This document shows, one piece after another, positions 1-7,360 of a stretch of DNA of 40,967 nt; position 1 is the stretch's first letter, and each line of letters opens with the position of its first letter. Made by a program: the position numbers and the translations under genes. Origin of the DNA: Pseudolabrys sp. (GTDB taxonomy: Bacteria > Pseudomonadota > Alphaproteobacteria > Rhizobiales > Xanthobacteraceae); the NCBI GenBank assembly GCA_030655215.1, contig JAURVZ010000030.1, forward strand, positions 1 to 40,967, written 5' to 3'. The notes beneath the pieces are model-generated. The model did no database searches and was not told where the DNA came from. It was given only the letters and a program-made list of their open reading frames with translations.

Positions 1-195
1 AAATGCAGTGGCGGTGACGGATTTGGCGTTGGCGGTGATTTCGCGATCCGGACCATCAAGGCCGGTGCGGACAAAAATAAAACCTGAATCGACAGGCGCA
101 GGTGAAAGGGTCAGATTGACGGGCAAACCGGAATGGACGCCGACACCGGTAACGGTGGCTTGCGACCAAAGCGTTGTTTGACGACTGAATTTCAT
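1..195 (-). CDS. lpxC: UDP-3-O-acyl-N-acetylglucosamine deacetylase, N-terminal part
   Basis: LpxC is the zinc-dependent cytosolic deacetylase that commits UDP-acyl-GlcNAc to lipid A synthesis. Only the first 65 codons lie in the window; the gene runs off the left edge. The ATG at 195-193 opens MKFSRQTTLWSQATVTGVGV, followed by HSGLPVNLTLSPAP and FVRTGLDGPDREI, which is the typical alphaproteobacterial LpxC N-terminus. The catalytic zinc motif lies outside the window. The gene follows ftsZ on the same strand, as is usual in alphaproteobacteria, but a strong terminator separates the two, so it probably has its own promoter in 196-460. Identification is from sequence recall of the family and is firm. 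Confidence 0.93.
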   Translation of the reverse strand, partial: MKFSRQTTLWSQATVTGVGVHSGLPVNLTLSPAPVDSGFIFVRTGLDGPDREITANAKSVTATAF

Positions 196-460
196 TCTAA
201 CCCCACCTGCGACTCACCTGGATTGGCCGACCGGCGTTTCCGAAGTCCCCGAGTCGCAGCAACCATACCGACTGCCACAAAGTGCGCCAACTCACGCTTT
301 TTTACCGATTGTTACCCAACGTCCGCCGCATTTGGGCCAAGCGTTTACCAAACCTGCCACCGTTTCCGCATGTTTCAATTGAGAAAGAGATTGGGTAGCA
401 CATGATTAATGATTAAATTCAAATACTTAACGTTTGGTTTGCTGCTGCAGCGCAGCAAAG
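196..460 (-). other. ftsZ-lpxC intergenic region, probable lpxC promoter region
   Basis: This stretch between the ftsZ terminator and lpxC contains no convincing gene; the small open frames in it look random. It should hold the lpxC promoter, because the ftsZ terminator lies just upstream. I see TTTACC at 301-306 and 344-349, the same hexamer that forms twin boxes in front of ftsQ and ftsA but in the opposite orientation. There are GANTC (CcrM-type) sites at 211-215 and 251-255. No -35/-10 pair is clear enough to call. Confidence 0.4.
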
Positions 461-494
461 AAGAAGGCCCCGGCATTGCTGCCGGGGCCTTCTT
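461..494 (-). terminator. Intrinsic terminator of ftsZ
   Basis: A perfect 15-bp GC-rich stem (461-475 pairing with 480-494) encloses a 4-nt loop. Read on the minus strand it is followed by a T-rich run (TTCTTCTTT). It lies 23 nt beyond the ftsZ stop codon and should end the ftsA-ftsZ transcript before lpxC. Confidence 0.88.
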
Positions 495-517
495 CGTCGT
501 CATGATTGTAACAAAAC

Positions 518-2290
518 TCAGCTGTTCTGGCGGCGCAGGAACGCCGGGATATCAAGATGGTCGTCGCCCTGTGGCGCGGGGGCCACAGGTGCTGGACGGC
601 CATGCTGGTCGAGACCCTGCGGCGCCGGACGGCGAGCGTATTCCGACACCGGCTCAACGCCCATCTGCTGCGACACGCTGCGCTGCGGCTTGCGTTCCGG
701 CAGCGGCGGCATCGGGGCCATCGCGGGCGCCTGGCGGGCCTGCTCCGGCTCCTCTTCACGGCGGCCGAGACCGACATTGGCGAGGCGCTGCAGCAGCGAC
801 ATCCGGACCTTCTGCGGTTCGTCTTCCGAGGTTTCGCCACGGGCCTGGCGAATCTCGTTCTGCGCGGTCATCGGCAGTTCGTCGAACTTCGGCATCCGGG
901 GCGCGCGCAGCGGCGCGCGTTCGGCTGCCTGCGGGATGAACTGCTCGGGCGGCGCCGGCTCATGGGCTTCCATGCGCGGGGCGGTTTCCGGGAACAGCGA
1001 GGGCTTCTGCGCAATCGGACGCACGGTCACGTCACCATAGGAGGCCGGCTGGTTGGACACCTGGGCGACGGGCTGGTGGGCGTCCGGGGAAACCGCGGCC
1101 GCGATGGCGGCCAGGGCAGCACGTTCATGGTTGCCGGCCGGGGCGCGCGGCGCGGGAGCCGCTGCCGGGCGCGGGGCGTCGCCCTGCTGCGCCGAGGTGG
1201 CGACGGCGCGCTGGTTGTCGGCGCGCAGCTTGGCGGTCAGGTCGGCGAGGCGGTTGTCCGGGTTGGCGGCAACCGCGTTGGTCACGGCCGCAGCGGCAGG
1301 GGCCGCCGCGTTGCGCGCCAGCAGCGACTGGTCGATGCCGGTGGCGACGACCGAGACGCGAATCACGCCGTCGAGGGTCTCGTCGAAGGTCGCGCCGACA
1401 ATGATGTTGGCGTCGGCGTCGACTTCCTCGCGGATGCGGGTCGCGGCTTCGTCGACTTCGAACAGGGTCAGGTCCTTGCCGCCGGTGATCGAGATCAGCA
1501 GGCCGCGGGCACCCGTCATCGAGGAATCGTCGATCAGCGGGTTGGCGATCGCGGCTTCGGCGGCGGTCAGCGCGCGCGTCTCGCCAGTGGCCTCGCCGGT
1601 GCCCATCATCGCCTTGCCCATTTCACGCATCACGGCGCGGACGTCGGCGAAGTCGAGGTTGATCAGGCCTTCCTTGACCATCAGGTCGGTGATGCAGGCA
1701 ACGCCCGAGTACAACACCTGGTCGGCCATCGCGAAGGCGTCGGCAAAGGTGGTCTTCTCGTTGGCAACCCGGAACAGGTTCTGGTTCGGGATGATCAACA
1801 GCGTGTCGACCACCTTCTGCAGCTCGGCAATGCCGGCTTCGGCGAAGCGCATGCGGCGCTGGCCTTCGAAGTGGAACGGCTTGGTGACCACACCGACGGT
1901 GAGGATGCCGAGTTCGCGGGCGACCCGGGCGATGACTGGTGCTGCGCCGGTGCCGGTGCCGCCGCCCATGCCGGCGGTGACGAACACCATATGCGCGCCG
2001 GTGAGATGATCGCGAAGCTCGTCGATCACCTCTTCCGCCGCGGCGCGGCCGACTTCAGGCTGCGAACCAGCGCCGAGGCCTTCCGTGACCTGCGTGCCCA
2101 TCTGCACGATGCGCTCGGCCTTGGACAAGGTCAGCGCCTGCGCATCGGTGTTGGCGACGACGAAGTCGACACCCATCAGGCCGGCGGAGATCATGTTGTT
2201 GACCGCGTTGCCGCCGGCGCCGCCGACGCCGAACACGGTGATGCGCGGCTTCATTTCGCGAATATCAGGAATCGTCAGGTTGATCGTCAT
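518..2290 (-). CDS. ftsZ: Cell division GTPase FtsZ (long-linker form)
   Basis: FtsZ is the tubulin homologue that polymerises with GTP into the cytokinetic Z ring at mid-cell. The 590-residue protein opens with [20 protein letters not shown] and the [14 protein letters not shown] loop. It has the tubulin signature [13 protein letters not shown] near residue 110 and a globular domain to about residue 320. A long Pro/Ala/Arg/Gln-rich disordered linker follows, and the conserved C-terminal peptide [13 protein letters not shown], which binds FtsA, ends the protein. At 590 residues it is much longer than E. coli FtsZ (383), which is normal for Hyphomicrobiales because of the linker. GAGAGG precedes the start. 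It begins 21 nt after the ftsA stop and is co-transcribed with it; a 15-bp hairpin terminator follows. Confidence 0.98.
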   Translation of the reverse strand: MTINLTIPDIREMKPRITVFGVGGAGGNAVNNMISAGLMGVDFVVANTDAQALTLSKAERIVQMGTQVTEGLGAGSQPEVGRAAAEEVIDELRDHLTGAHMVFVTAGMGGGTGTGAAPVIARVARELGILTVGVVTKPFHFEGQRRMRFAEAGIAELQKVVDTLLIIPNQNLFRVANEKTTFADAFAMADQVLYSGVACITDLMVKEGLINLDFADVRAVMREMGKAMMGTGEATGETRALTAAEAAIANPLIDDSSMTGARGLLISITGGKDLTLFEVDEAATRIREEVDADANIIVGATFDETLDGVIRVSVVATGIDQSLLARNAAAPAAAAVTNAVAANPDNRLADLTAKLRADNQRAVATSAQQGDAPRPAAAPAPRAPAGNHERAALAAIAAAVSPDAHQPVAQVSNQPASYGDVTVRPIAQKPSLFPETAPRMEAHEPAPPEQFIPQAAERAPLRAPRMPKFDELPMTAQNEIRQARGETSEDEPQKVRMSLLQRLANVGLGRREEEPEQARQAPAMAPMPPLPERKPQRSVSQQMGVEPVSEYARRPAPQGLDQHGRPAPVAPAPQGDDHLDIPAFLRRQNS

Positions 2291-2311
2291 GTTCTGCCTC
2301 TCAAAATTTCG

Positions 2312-3634
2312 CTAAAAGCTCTCGCGTAGCCATTGTCCGACGCGGTTCATGTAACCGCCTGTACCTGTCATCAACCGCCTCGTACGCCGCGGCTCGAAGT
2401 GCTCCAGATGCGCCGCCTGCGGGTAAACCAGCAGACCCGCCGCCACCGCGAAAGCCGGCCCCTTGGCCGCCTCCGGCAAACCCGCCAAACCCAAAGGCCG
2501 GCCAATGCGCACCGGGCGGCGCAAAATCCGCGACGCCAGATCGGCAATGCCCGGCAATTGACTGCCGCCGCCGGTCAACACCACGCGCGCCCGCGGCTCC
2601 GCCGCAAAGGGCGATGTGGCCAGACGGTCGCGCGCCAATTCCAAAATCTCCTCGACCCGCGGCTTGATGATCCGCACCAAAGTCGCACGCGAAATGAACT
2701 GCGGCGGCTCGCGCTCGTCTTCGCCCACTGAAGGCACCGTGATCATGTCCCGTTCGTCCGACCCACCGGTCAAAACACTGCCATAAATCGCTTTGATTCG
2801 CTCAGCATGGGCGATGCGGGTGTTCAATCCGCGCGCGATATCCATGGTCACGTGATGACCACCAAGCGCGAAGCCATCGGCATGCACGAAGCGGCCGCCG
2901 GAGAAGACGGCAATCGAGGTCGTGCCCGAGCCGAGATCGATGCAAGCCGCGCCCAGATCGCCTTCATCGTCAGCCAGACAGGCGAGACCCGCGACATAAG
3001 GCGACGCGACCATGGCCTCGACCGACAAATGGCTGCGCTCAACGGTCAGCATCAGATTGCGCACGGTCGCGACATCGGCCGTGACCATGTGCATATCGAC
3101 ACCGAAGCGGTGCCCGAGCATGCCGCGCGGTTCGCGAATGCCGGTATTGGCATCGAGCGAGTAACCGATCGGCAGCGAATGCAGCACGGCACGGCCATCG
3201 CGCACCGAATGGCGCGAAGCCGCAGCCAGAACGCGAGCAATATCGCCATCGGCGACGGCATTGCCGTTCAATTCAACGTCGGCGATGAAGCGCTCGGAGC
3301 CGAGACGGCCGCCGGACAAAGACACCACCACGGATTCGAGCTGGACGCCGGCCATGCTTTCGGCGGTGTCGATGGCCTGGCGGACGACCTCCTCCGCCTC
3401 GACGAGATCGACGACCGAGCCGGCCTTCATGCCGCTGGCGGCGGTGTGGGCAAATCCGAGAACGCGCACGCCATGGCTGCGGCGGCGCAGAACGTCCTGT
3501 GGCGCCTGCGGCTCAAGCCGCGCGATCATGCAGACGACCTTGCTGGTGCCGATATCGAGGGCGGCGACCACGGCGGCGCGGCGCGGCGACACCGGCTTCA
3601 TCTTGGGGGTCAGGCCGAAGCGCAGCACGGTCAT
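2312..3634 (-). CDS. ftsA: Cell division protein FtsA
   Basis: FtsA is the actin-like ATPase that anchors FtsZ filaments to the cytoplasmic membrane and recruits later division proteins. The 440-residue sequence shows the actin-fold phosphate-1 motif ALDIGTSKVVCMIA near residue 25, phosphate-2 AACIDLGSGTTSIAVF near 235, and the adenosine motif VVLTGGGSQLPGI near 355. The C-terminal NRVGQWLRESF is the membrane-targeting amphipathic helix. The ATG start overlaps the TGA of a 23-codon frame that looks like an ftsQ relic, the same ATGA coupling ftsQ and ftsA would ancestrally share. Intact ftsQ is displaced 3.7 kb upstream, so ftsA and ftsZ probably depend on the relic promoter region at 3.7-3.9 kb. 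Confidence 0.97.
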   Translation of the reverse strand: MTVLRFGLTPKMKPVSPRRAAVVAALDIGTSKVVCMIARLEPQAPQDVLRRRSHGVRVLGFAHTAASGMKAGSVVDLVEAEEVVRQAIDTAESMAGVQLESVVVSLSGGRLGSERFIADVELNGNAVADGDIARVLAAASRHSVRDGRAVLHSLPIGYSLDANTGIREPRGMLGHRFGVDMHMVTADVATVRNLMLTVERSHLSVEAMVASPYVAGLACLADDEGDLGAACIDLGSGTTSIAVFSGGRFVHADGFALGGHHVTMDIARGLNTRIAHAERIKAIYGSVLTGGSDERDMITVPSVGEDEREPPQFISRATLVRIIKPRVEEILELARDRLATSPFAAEPRARVVLTGGGSQLPGIADLASRILRRPVRIGRPLGLAGLPEAAKGPAFAVAAGLLVYPQAAHLEHFEPRRTRRLMTGTGGYMNRVGQWLRESF

Positions 3635-3702
3635 GCTTCGCTCCTCATGATAGAGCGGACGGCGAGATCTGAAGATTTTTCGAGGGCGCCTCGGCGATCC
3701 AT
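3631..3702 (-). pseudogene. Relic of the ftsQ start, short frame coupled to ftsA
   Basis: A 23-codon frame starts MDRRGALEKSSDLAVRS and ends with a TGA that overlaps the ftsA ATG. Its start and upstream DNA match those of the intact ftsQ: 3692-3722 and 8295-8325 agree at 28 of 31 positions, including the ATG GATCGCCG start. After MDRR the two frames diverge. A second matching block, holding twin TTTACC boxes, lies further upstream. I read this as the collapsed original ftsQ or a misplaced copy of its 5' end. It may still act as a leader peptide that couples translation to ftsA. That it is a relic is inferred; the sequence match is direct. Confidence 0.6.
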
Positions 3703-3897
3703 CGCGACCGGTTCTTCAAACGTTAAGCCCGTTAAGGGCGTCCGGCACCGGCGGATGAGGCCGATACCTGGTGGATTTATTGGCTCCGGCAGACAGGATC
3801 AGCCAAAAGCCTCGACTTAAACGGAGCACGCGGCGGGCACGGTTTCCTACGGTTACGCGTTACGAAACGCCGCCAATGCCTAGTCTTCGGGCCATTT

Positions 3898-3914
3898 GGT
3901 AAACGATTGGTAAA
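3898..3914 (-). promoter_or_regulatory. Twin TTTACC-N5-TTTACC box upstream of ftsA
   Basis: On the minus strand two TTTACC hexamers are spaced exactly 11 nt apart. The same arrangement precedes ftsQ at 8356-8372, inside a wider block of similarity (3875-3923 against 8333-8381). The 11-nt period equals that of the CtrA site TTAA-N7-TTAA, so a CtrA-family or other cell-cycle regulator is plausible, but the half-sites are not perfect TTAA. The rest of 3703-4220 holds no gene, only this box and palindromic repeats. Confidence 0.45.
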
Positions 3915-4074
3915 GTTTTACGGATTGGGGTGGGGGTTCGGTAACTTTGCTTAAGCGGTGGCGGGGAGGACACGGGTTCCGAGCTGCGCGCGGACGCCGT
4001 AGCCGGGTGAGCCAACGGGTCGGCGCGAAGCGCCGCCCGATGACAGGCTCCGCGAAACCCGGGGCGCCAGACCC

Positions 4075-4185
4075 GTCACTCTGAGGTGCGAGGCCCCTTC
4101 AGCCGAGCCTCGAAGGGCGACGGCACCCCCAGGTCCGGGCGTCGATCCTTCGAGGCTCGCTGCGCTCGCACCTCAGGATGACGGT
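4075..4185. repeat. REP-like inverted repeat pair
   Basis: Two copies of a dispersed-repeat sequence (core CTGAGGTGCGAG ... GAGCCTCGAAGG) face each other, at about 4075-4121 and 4144-4183, and could form a large hairpin. A third copy lies at 5219-5258. Sequences of this type are common dispersed repeats in rhizobial genomes. Just upstream, 3985-4070 contains another imperfect palindromic stretch around CCGGGTGAGC. Confidence 0.7.
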
Positions 4186-4220
4186 TGAGCAGATGGCCCG
4201 CGGCGCGGTAAACTCAACCC

Positions 4221-4772
4221 ATGACCGCGCTGCCTCTGCCACGCATGAATGTGGACGAGTACCTCGCCTGGGCCGCAGCCAAGCCCGGGCGGTATGAGCT
4301 GTATGACGGGTCGGTTTACGCCATGTCGCCGGAAGGTGTCGGGCATGCCAAGGTCAAAGGCGCCGTGTACGCGGCATTAACGGCTGGGATCAAGGCGCGC
4401 TGTCTGCCCTGTCACGCGCTGCCGGACGGCGTAACCGTGCGTATAGAAGCGACAACGGCGTTTGAGCCTGATGCACTGGTCTATTGCGGCAAGGAAGCTT
4501 CATCGACGTCGTTGGAGATTACAAATCCCGTCATCATCGTCGAAGTGCTGTCACCGTCGACGCGGCGCATCGATGTGACGAAGAAGCTCGCCGGCTATTT
4601 CCAACTGCCAAGCGTCGCGCATTACCTGATTATCGACCCGACCAAGCCTTTCATTGTCCATCACGCGCGCGGCAACGGCGACAAGATCGACACGCGCATT
4701 GTGAATGACGGTGTGATTGCACTGGAGCCGCCGGGCTTGGAGTTGAAGATCGCGGATGTGTATGGGGCGTAG
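4221..4772 (+). CDS. Uma2 family protein (DUF820, PD-(D/E)XK nuclease fold)
   Basis: The 183-residue protein matches the Uma2/DUF820 family, which has a restriction-endonuclease-like fold and is rich in cyanobacteria and scattered elsewhere; its biological role is not established. Visible family marks are the N-terminal MNVDEYLAWAAAKPGRYELYDG, the core EPDALVYC containing the presumed metal-binding Asp, IIVEVLSPSTRRIDVTKK with the Glu of the (D/E)XK-like site, and KLAGYFQLPSVAHYLIID. No good Shine-Dalgarno precedes the ATG; a second in-frame ATG at codon 9 (MNVDEY) is possible. It stands alone on the plus strand between REP-like repeats inside the block that separates ftsQ from ftsA, which suggests acquisition by transfer. 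Confidence 0.85.
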   Translation: MTALPLPRMNVDEYLAWAAAKPGRYELYDGSVYAMSPEGVGHAKVKGAVYAALTAGIKARCLPCHALPDGVTVRIEATTAFEPDALVYCGKEASSTSLEITNPVIIVEVLSPSTRRIDVTKKLAGYFQLPSVAHYLIIDPTKPFIVHHARGNGDKIDTRIVNDGVIALEPPGLELKIADVYGA

Positions 4773-4811
4773 GGCGCAAGTGCAAAGCGTATTGCGCCGG
4801 GCATGTGTCCC

Positions 4812-4840
4812 GTGGCGGATTACGCTGCGCTAATCCGTCC
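4812..4840. repeat. Short palindromic repeat
   Basis: GGCGGATTACGC ... GCTAATCCGTCC forms a near-perfect hairpin (arms about 4814-4824 and 4829-4839). This type of element is a familiar intergenic palindrome in many proteobacterial genomes. It lies just after the Uma2 gene and may also act in transcript stability or termination. Confidence 0.55.
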
Positions 4841-4865
4841 TACGGACCTTTCCAGCGCCAGCCGA

Positions 4866-5129
4866 CTAAAGCGCGCTGAACCAATCCGCATAAGGCGTGT
4901 TCTTGGCAAGGTAGCGATTGTAGTCAGGCCCCTTCCACCATGTCGGGCCGCGTTCGCCCAAAGCACGTTTGGCTTTGTCGACGCCTTCGCGGTCTTTCGT
5001 CCGGCGCGCGGCCATCAGATCCTTGACGAGCTTCTCGCGTTTTCTCTCCGGCAGCTTCGGGTTGGCGCAGCGCCACAGGCGACCGCGGACAACGAAGTAT
5101 CTGCCGTCCGGTGTGACAGGGTAGTCCAT
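4866..5129 (-). CDS. Conserved hypothetical protein
   Basis: The protein (87 residues from the chosen start) reads MDYPVTPDGRYFVVRGRLWR, then CANPKLPERKREKLVKDLM, a charged helical stretch, and GPTWWKGPDYNRYLAKNTPYADWFSAL. I recall similar small proteins as conserved hypotheticals in Bradyrhizobium relatives; no function is known to me. The frame is open upstream to 5225, but that extension runs through DNA next to a REP-like repeat and lacks the conserved character of the rest, so MDYP (ATG at 5129) is preferred. There is no signal peptide or membrane segment. The Tyr/Trp-rich start and NTPYADW end suggest a small folded cytosolic protein. Confidence 0.7.
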   Translation of the reverse strand: MDYPVTPDGRYFVVRGRLWRCANPKLPERKREKLVKDLMAARRTKDREGVDKAKRALGERGPTWWKGPDYNRYLAKNTPYADWFSAL

Positions 5130-5218
5130 GGGGCACCGCTTAGCGCCGGTCCAGATGCCGACTGCGTCGCTAACCCCCACCCATATCCGATGTTCCGCGT
5201 CAGCGTGCGTTGCCTGAT

Positions 5219-5258
5219 CCGTCACCCTGAGGTGCGAGCGCAGCGAGCCTCGAAGGGC
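5219..5258. repeat. Third copy of the REP-like repeat
   Basis: This carries the same core as the pair at 4075-4185 (CCTGAGGTGCGAGCG then CAGCGAGCCTCGAAGG). It lies between the conserved hypothetical gene and the terminase remnant, at a likely junction of acquired DNA. Confidence 0.7.
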
Positions 5259-5366
5259 GACGGCCCGGAAGGCGATCCTTGTATGACGGCGAGAGAGAGT
5301 TGCAATTCCGCGACACGAAAATCGTCAGCATCCCCTTCGACTTCTTCGCTTGCGACGAGCGCATCA

Positions 5367-5651
5367 ATGCGCGGCGCGGTGCTGCGCAATATCGATGCGA
5401 CGGTGCCTTTGAAGACGGTGAGTGCATCGCGCGGCAAATATACGCGCGCCGAGCCGGTGGCGGTGCTGTATGAGCAGGACAAGGTCAAGCATGCGGGGCG
5501 GCGTCTGGCCGCGCTTGAAGACCAGATGTGCGACTTCGGCCATGATGGTTTGTCGTCCGGCGGTTCGCCGGACCGGCTCGATGCCATGGTGTGGGCGGTG
5601 ACGGAACTCACCGGGCGCGGCTGGAGCGGGCCGCGCATTCGCTCGTTGTGA
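5367..5651 (+). pseudogene. C-terminal remnant of a phage/GTA-type large terminase
   Basis: The last 94 codons of a longer frame encode MRGAVLRNIDATVPLKTVSA, SRGKYTRAEPVAVLYEQDKV, LAALEDQMCDFGHDGLSSGG and SPDRLDAMVWAVTEL. These are the hallmarks of the C-terminal nuclease domain of large terminases of the gene transfer agent/lambdoid type (Terminase_6C). The Asp in SPDRLDAMVWA is the usual late catalytic residue. The ATPase domain and the first nuclease Asp are missing: upstream the frame runs through unrelated DNA and a REP-like repeat. No portal, capsid or protease gene is nearby. It is best read as a decayed fragment of a prophage or GTA cluster. Confidence 0.72.
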
Positions 5652-5673
5652 AACGCTGTGTTATGCGTGTGCC

Positions 5674-6153
5674 ATGAGCGTCGCCTTTACCAAGGAAGAA
5701 GACAACGAAGCCGCGGCAGCATTCCTGCCGGAACGGCCGATATCGCCGCATGCCAATCTCGTGACAGAAAGCGGTTTGGCAAAGCTCGAGGCGGCGCTGA
5801 CGCTGGCGAAGGAAGCCGTCGCCATGGCGCAGACCAATGCCGATTTGAAGACGGATCGCACGGCGATGGCGCGCGCGTCACGCGACTATCGCTATTTCAC
5901 CGCGCGGCGGGCGAGCGCCCAGCTCGTTCAACCGTCCGGCGAGGCTGACACCGTGCTGTTCGGCAGGAGCGTGACGTTCCGGCGCGATGACGGACGCACG
6001 CAGTCGTTCCGCATTGTCGGCGAGGACGAAGCCGACGCGACGCTGGGCATGATCTCGCATGTCTCGCCGATTGCGGTGGCGCTGCTCGGCAAGCGGGTTG
6101 GCGATTTCGCGGCGCTCAATGATGGTGAGCTGGAAGTGCTTGCGGTGGCGTGA
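5674..6153 (+). CDS. GreA/GreB family transcription factor
   Basis: The 159-residue protein belongs to the Gre family, which binds in the RNA polymerase secondary channel. It begins MSVAFTKEEDNEAAAAFLPE and RPISPHANLVTESGLAKLEA, typical of the rhizobial subgroup. A short coiled coil spans about 30-80, and the FKBP-like C-terminal domain follows with FGRSVTFRRDDGRTQSFRIV, GEDEADATLGMISHVSPIA and LLGKRVGDF. In canonical GreA the coiled-coil tip carries the acidic GDLKENAEY motif that triggers transcript cleavage; here the matching segment reads ADLKTDRTAMARASRDY, so cleavage activity may be lost or changed. Housekeeping greA is probably elsewhere. It sits alone on the plus strand and converges on the binding-protein gene. 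Confidence 0.85.
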   Translation: MSVAFTKEEDNEAAAAFLPERPISPHANLVTESGLAKLEAALTLAKEAVAMAQTNADLKTDRTAMARASRDYRYFTARRASAQLVQPSGEADTVLFGRSVTFRRDDGRTQSFRIVGEDEADATLGMISHVSPIAVALLGKRVGDFAALNDGELEVLAVA

Positions 6154-6177
6154 GCGCCGCTGCGTGTTTGCAAGAAA

Positions 6178-6214
6178 GGCGGCGCGCCTGCCGTTGAGGA
6201 CAGAGCGCGCCGTC
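6178..6214. terminator. Probable bidirectional terminator
   Basis: A 10-bp stem (6178-6187 with 6205-6214, one wobble pair) lies between two convergent genes and is followed on the plus strand by TCGTTTTC. It could end transcription of the GreA-like gene and perhaps also of the binding-protein gene. Confidence 0.55.
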
Positions 6215-6227
6215 TCGTTTTCGTGCG

Positions 6228-7193
6228 TTACTTCTTTGCGTAGGTTTTCTCGACCTCAGCCCAGTTTGGACATTGCTGCTGGTCGGCCGGAATGTCGAAA
6301 GGCTGGTAGTTCGACTTGTCGATGACGGTCGGCTTCAGGATGACTTCCTTGAGGATCGGCTCATTGCGCAAGGAGCGGATGGCGAACATCGTGCCGATGC
6401 AGCCCTGCAGGAAGCCATTATAGTCGCCGGAGGCCAGCATCTTGCCGCTCTTGATAAGATCAACCGCTTCCTTGGTGCCGTTGATGCCGATCACCAGAGC
6501 CTTGCGGTTGGCGGCCTCCAGCGCCTCGATGACGCCGGTCGCCATGCCGTCATTGGCCGCCATGACGCCGTCGATCTTCGGATGCGACTGCATCAGGTTT
6601 TCCATGACCTGAAGCGCCTGCAGCCGCTGATAATTGGCCGGCTGGCTGGCGAGCAACTTGACGTCTTTTGCTTCCTTGATCGCATCGGTGAAGCCACGGG
6701 TGCGGTCCATGCTGGTGACCGAGCCCTTCACGCCTTCGATGATGATGATATTGCCTTTGCCGCCGAGCGCCTTGATCATCGCACGCGCGGTTTCCAGGCC
6801 GAGGCTGTAATCATCGGCGCCGACGAAGGAGAGGAAGTCGCCGCCCGAGCTGCGGTCGGTGATGTTCACGATCGGGATTTTGGCCTGATTGATCTTCTCG
6901 ACGCCCGGCACCAGCGCCTTGTAGTCGACCGGTACGAACACGATCGCATTCGGCTTCTTGGCGACGACGTCTTCGATCTGGCTGAGTTGCTCCGGGATCG
7001 AGTCGGCCTTGGTCGGCACGAAGTGCACGGTCTTGGCATTCAGCGCCTTGGCCGCCTTGTCGGTGCCGAGGCGCAGGTTTTGGAAATAAGGATTGGTCTG
7101 GTTCTTGGTGAAGACGGCGATTGTCTCGCCGTCGGCATGCGCCACGGTGACCGACAGCGCCATCGCCAGGGATGCGAGCAGCATTTTCCGCAT
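6228..7193 (-). CDS. Sugar ABC transporter periplasmic binding protein (RbsB-like), orphan
   Basis: The 321-residue protein has a clear signal peptide (MRKMLLASLAMALSVTVAHA, cleaved before DGET). The periplasmic binding fold of the ribose/galactose class follows: IAVFTKNQTNPYFQNLRLGT, PNAIVFVPVDYKALVPGVEK, IPIVNITDRSSGGDFLSFVG, DGVMAANDGMATGVIEALEA and GSVTSMDRTRGFTDAI. Such proteins bind a sugar or similar ligand in the periplasm and deliver it to an ABC permease. The ATG at 7193 is chosen because GGAGG lies just upstream and the signal peptide begins there. No ATPase or permease gene is nearby, so it must work with a distant transporter or be a leftover. It lies downstream of ftsQ on the same strand. 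Confidence 0.9.
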   Translation of the reverse strand: MRKMLLASLAMALSVTVAHADGETIAVFTKNQTNPYFQNLRLGTDKAAKALNAKTVHFVPTKADSIPEQLSQIEDVVAKKPNAIVFVPVDYKALVPGVEKINQAKIPIVNITDRSSGGDFLSFVGADDYSLGLETARAMIKALGGKGNIIIIEGVKGSVTSMDRTRGFTDAIKEAKDVKLLASQPANYQRLQALQVMENLMQSHPKIDGVMAANDGMATGVIEALEAANRKALVIGINGTKEAVDLIKSGKMLASGDYNGFLQGCIGTMFAIRSLRNEPILKEVILKPTVIDKSNYQPFDIPADQQQCPNWAEVEKTYAKK

Positions 7194-7360
7194 GATGTTT
7201 CCTCCGATTGTTTTCTTGTTTTGTCGTCGCGCCTGTTTACAACGCGCAGCCTTGCCGCACCAGACAGGTTGCGGCCGCAAGGAACAGTGCGCCTACAGAA
7301 GCGCGCGCTTTGTTCTCACCCTGTGAAATTGCGACGCGCGGGAAGCGGCGTAGCCGGCGA

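Noticed and set aside
557..2329. A 590-codon open frame on the plus strand opposite ftsZ
   Set aside because: It is the reverse-strand shadow of a high-GC gene; its translation is rich in Arg, His and Gly with no recognisable domain, while ftsZ on the other strand is certain.
5129..5225. N-terminal extension of the conserved hypothetical protein to 5225
   Set aside because: The extension lies in DNA next to a REP-like repeat and lacks the conserved pattern; the ATG at 5129 starts the recognisable MDYPVTPDGRY segment.
4803..5366. The upstream part of the long plus-strand frame that ends in the terminase fragment
   Set aside because: It crosses a palindrome, the opposite-strand conserved hypothetical and a REP-like repeat, and shows no terminase or other domain; only the last 94 codons were kept.
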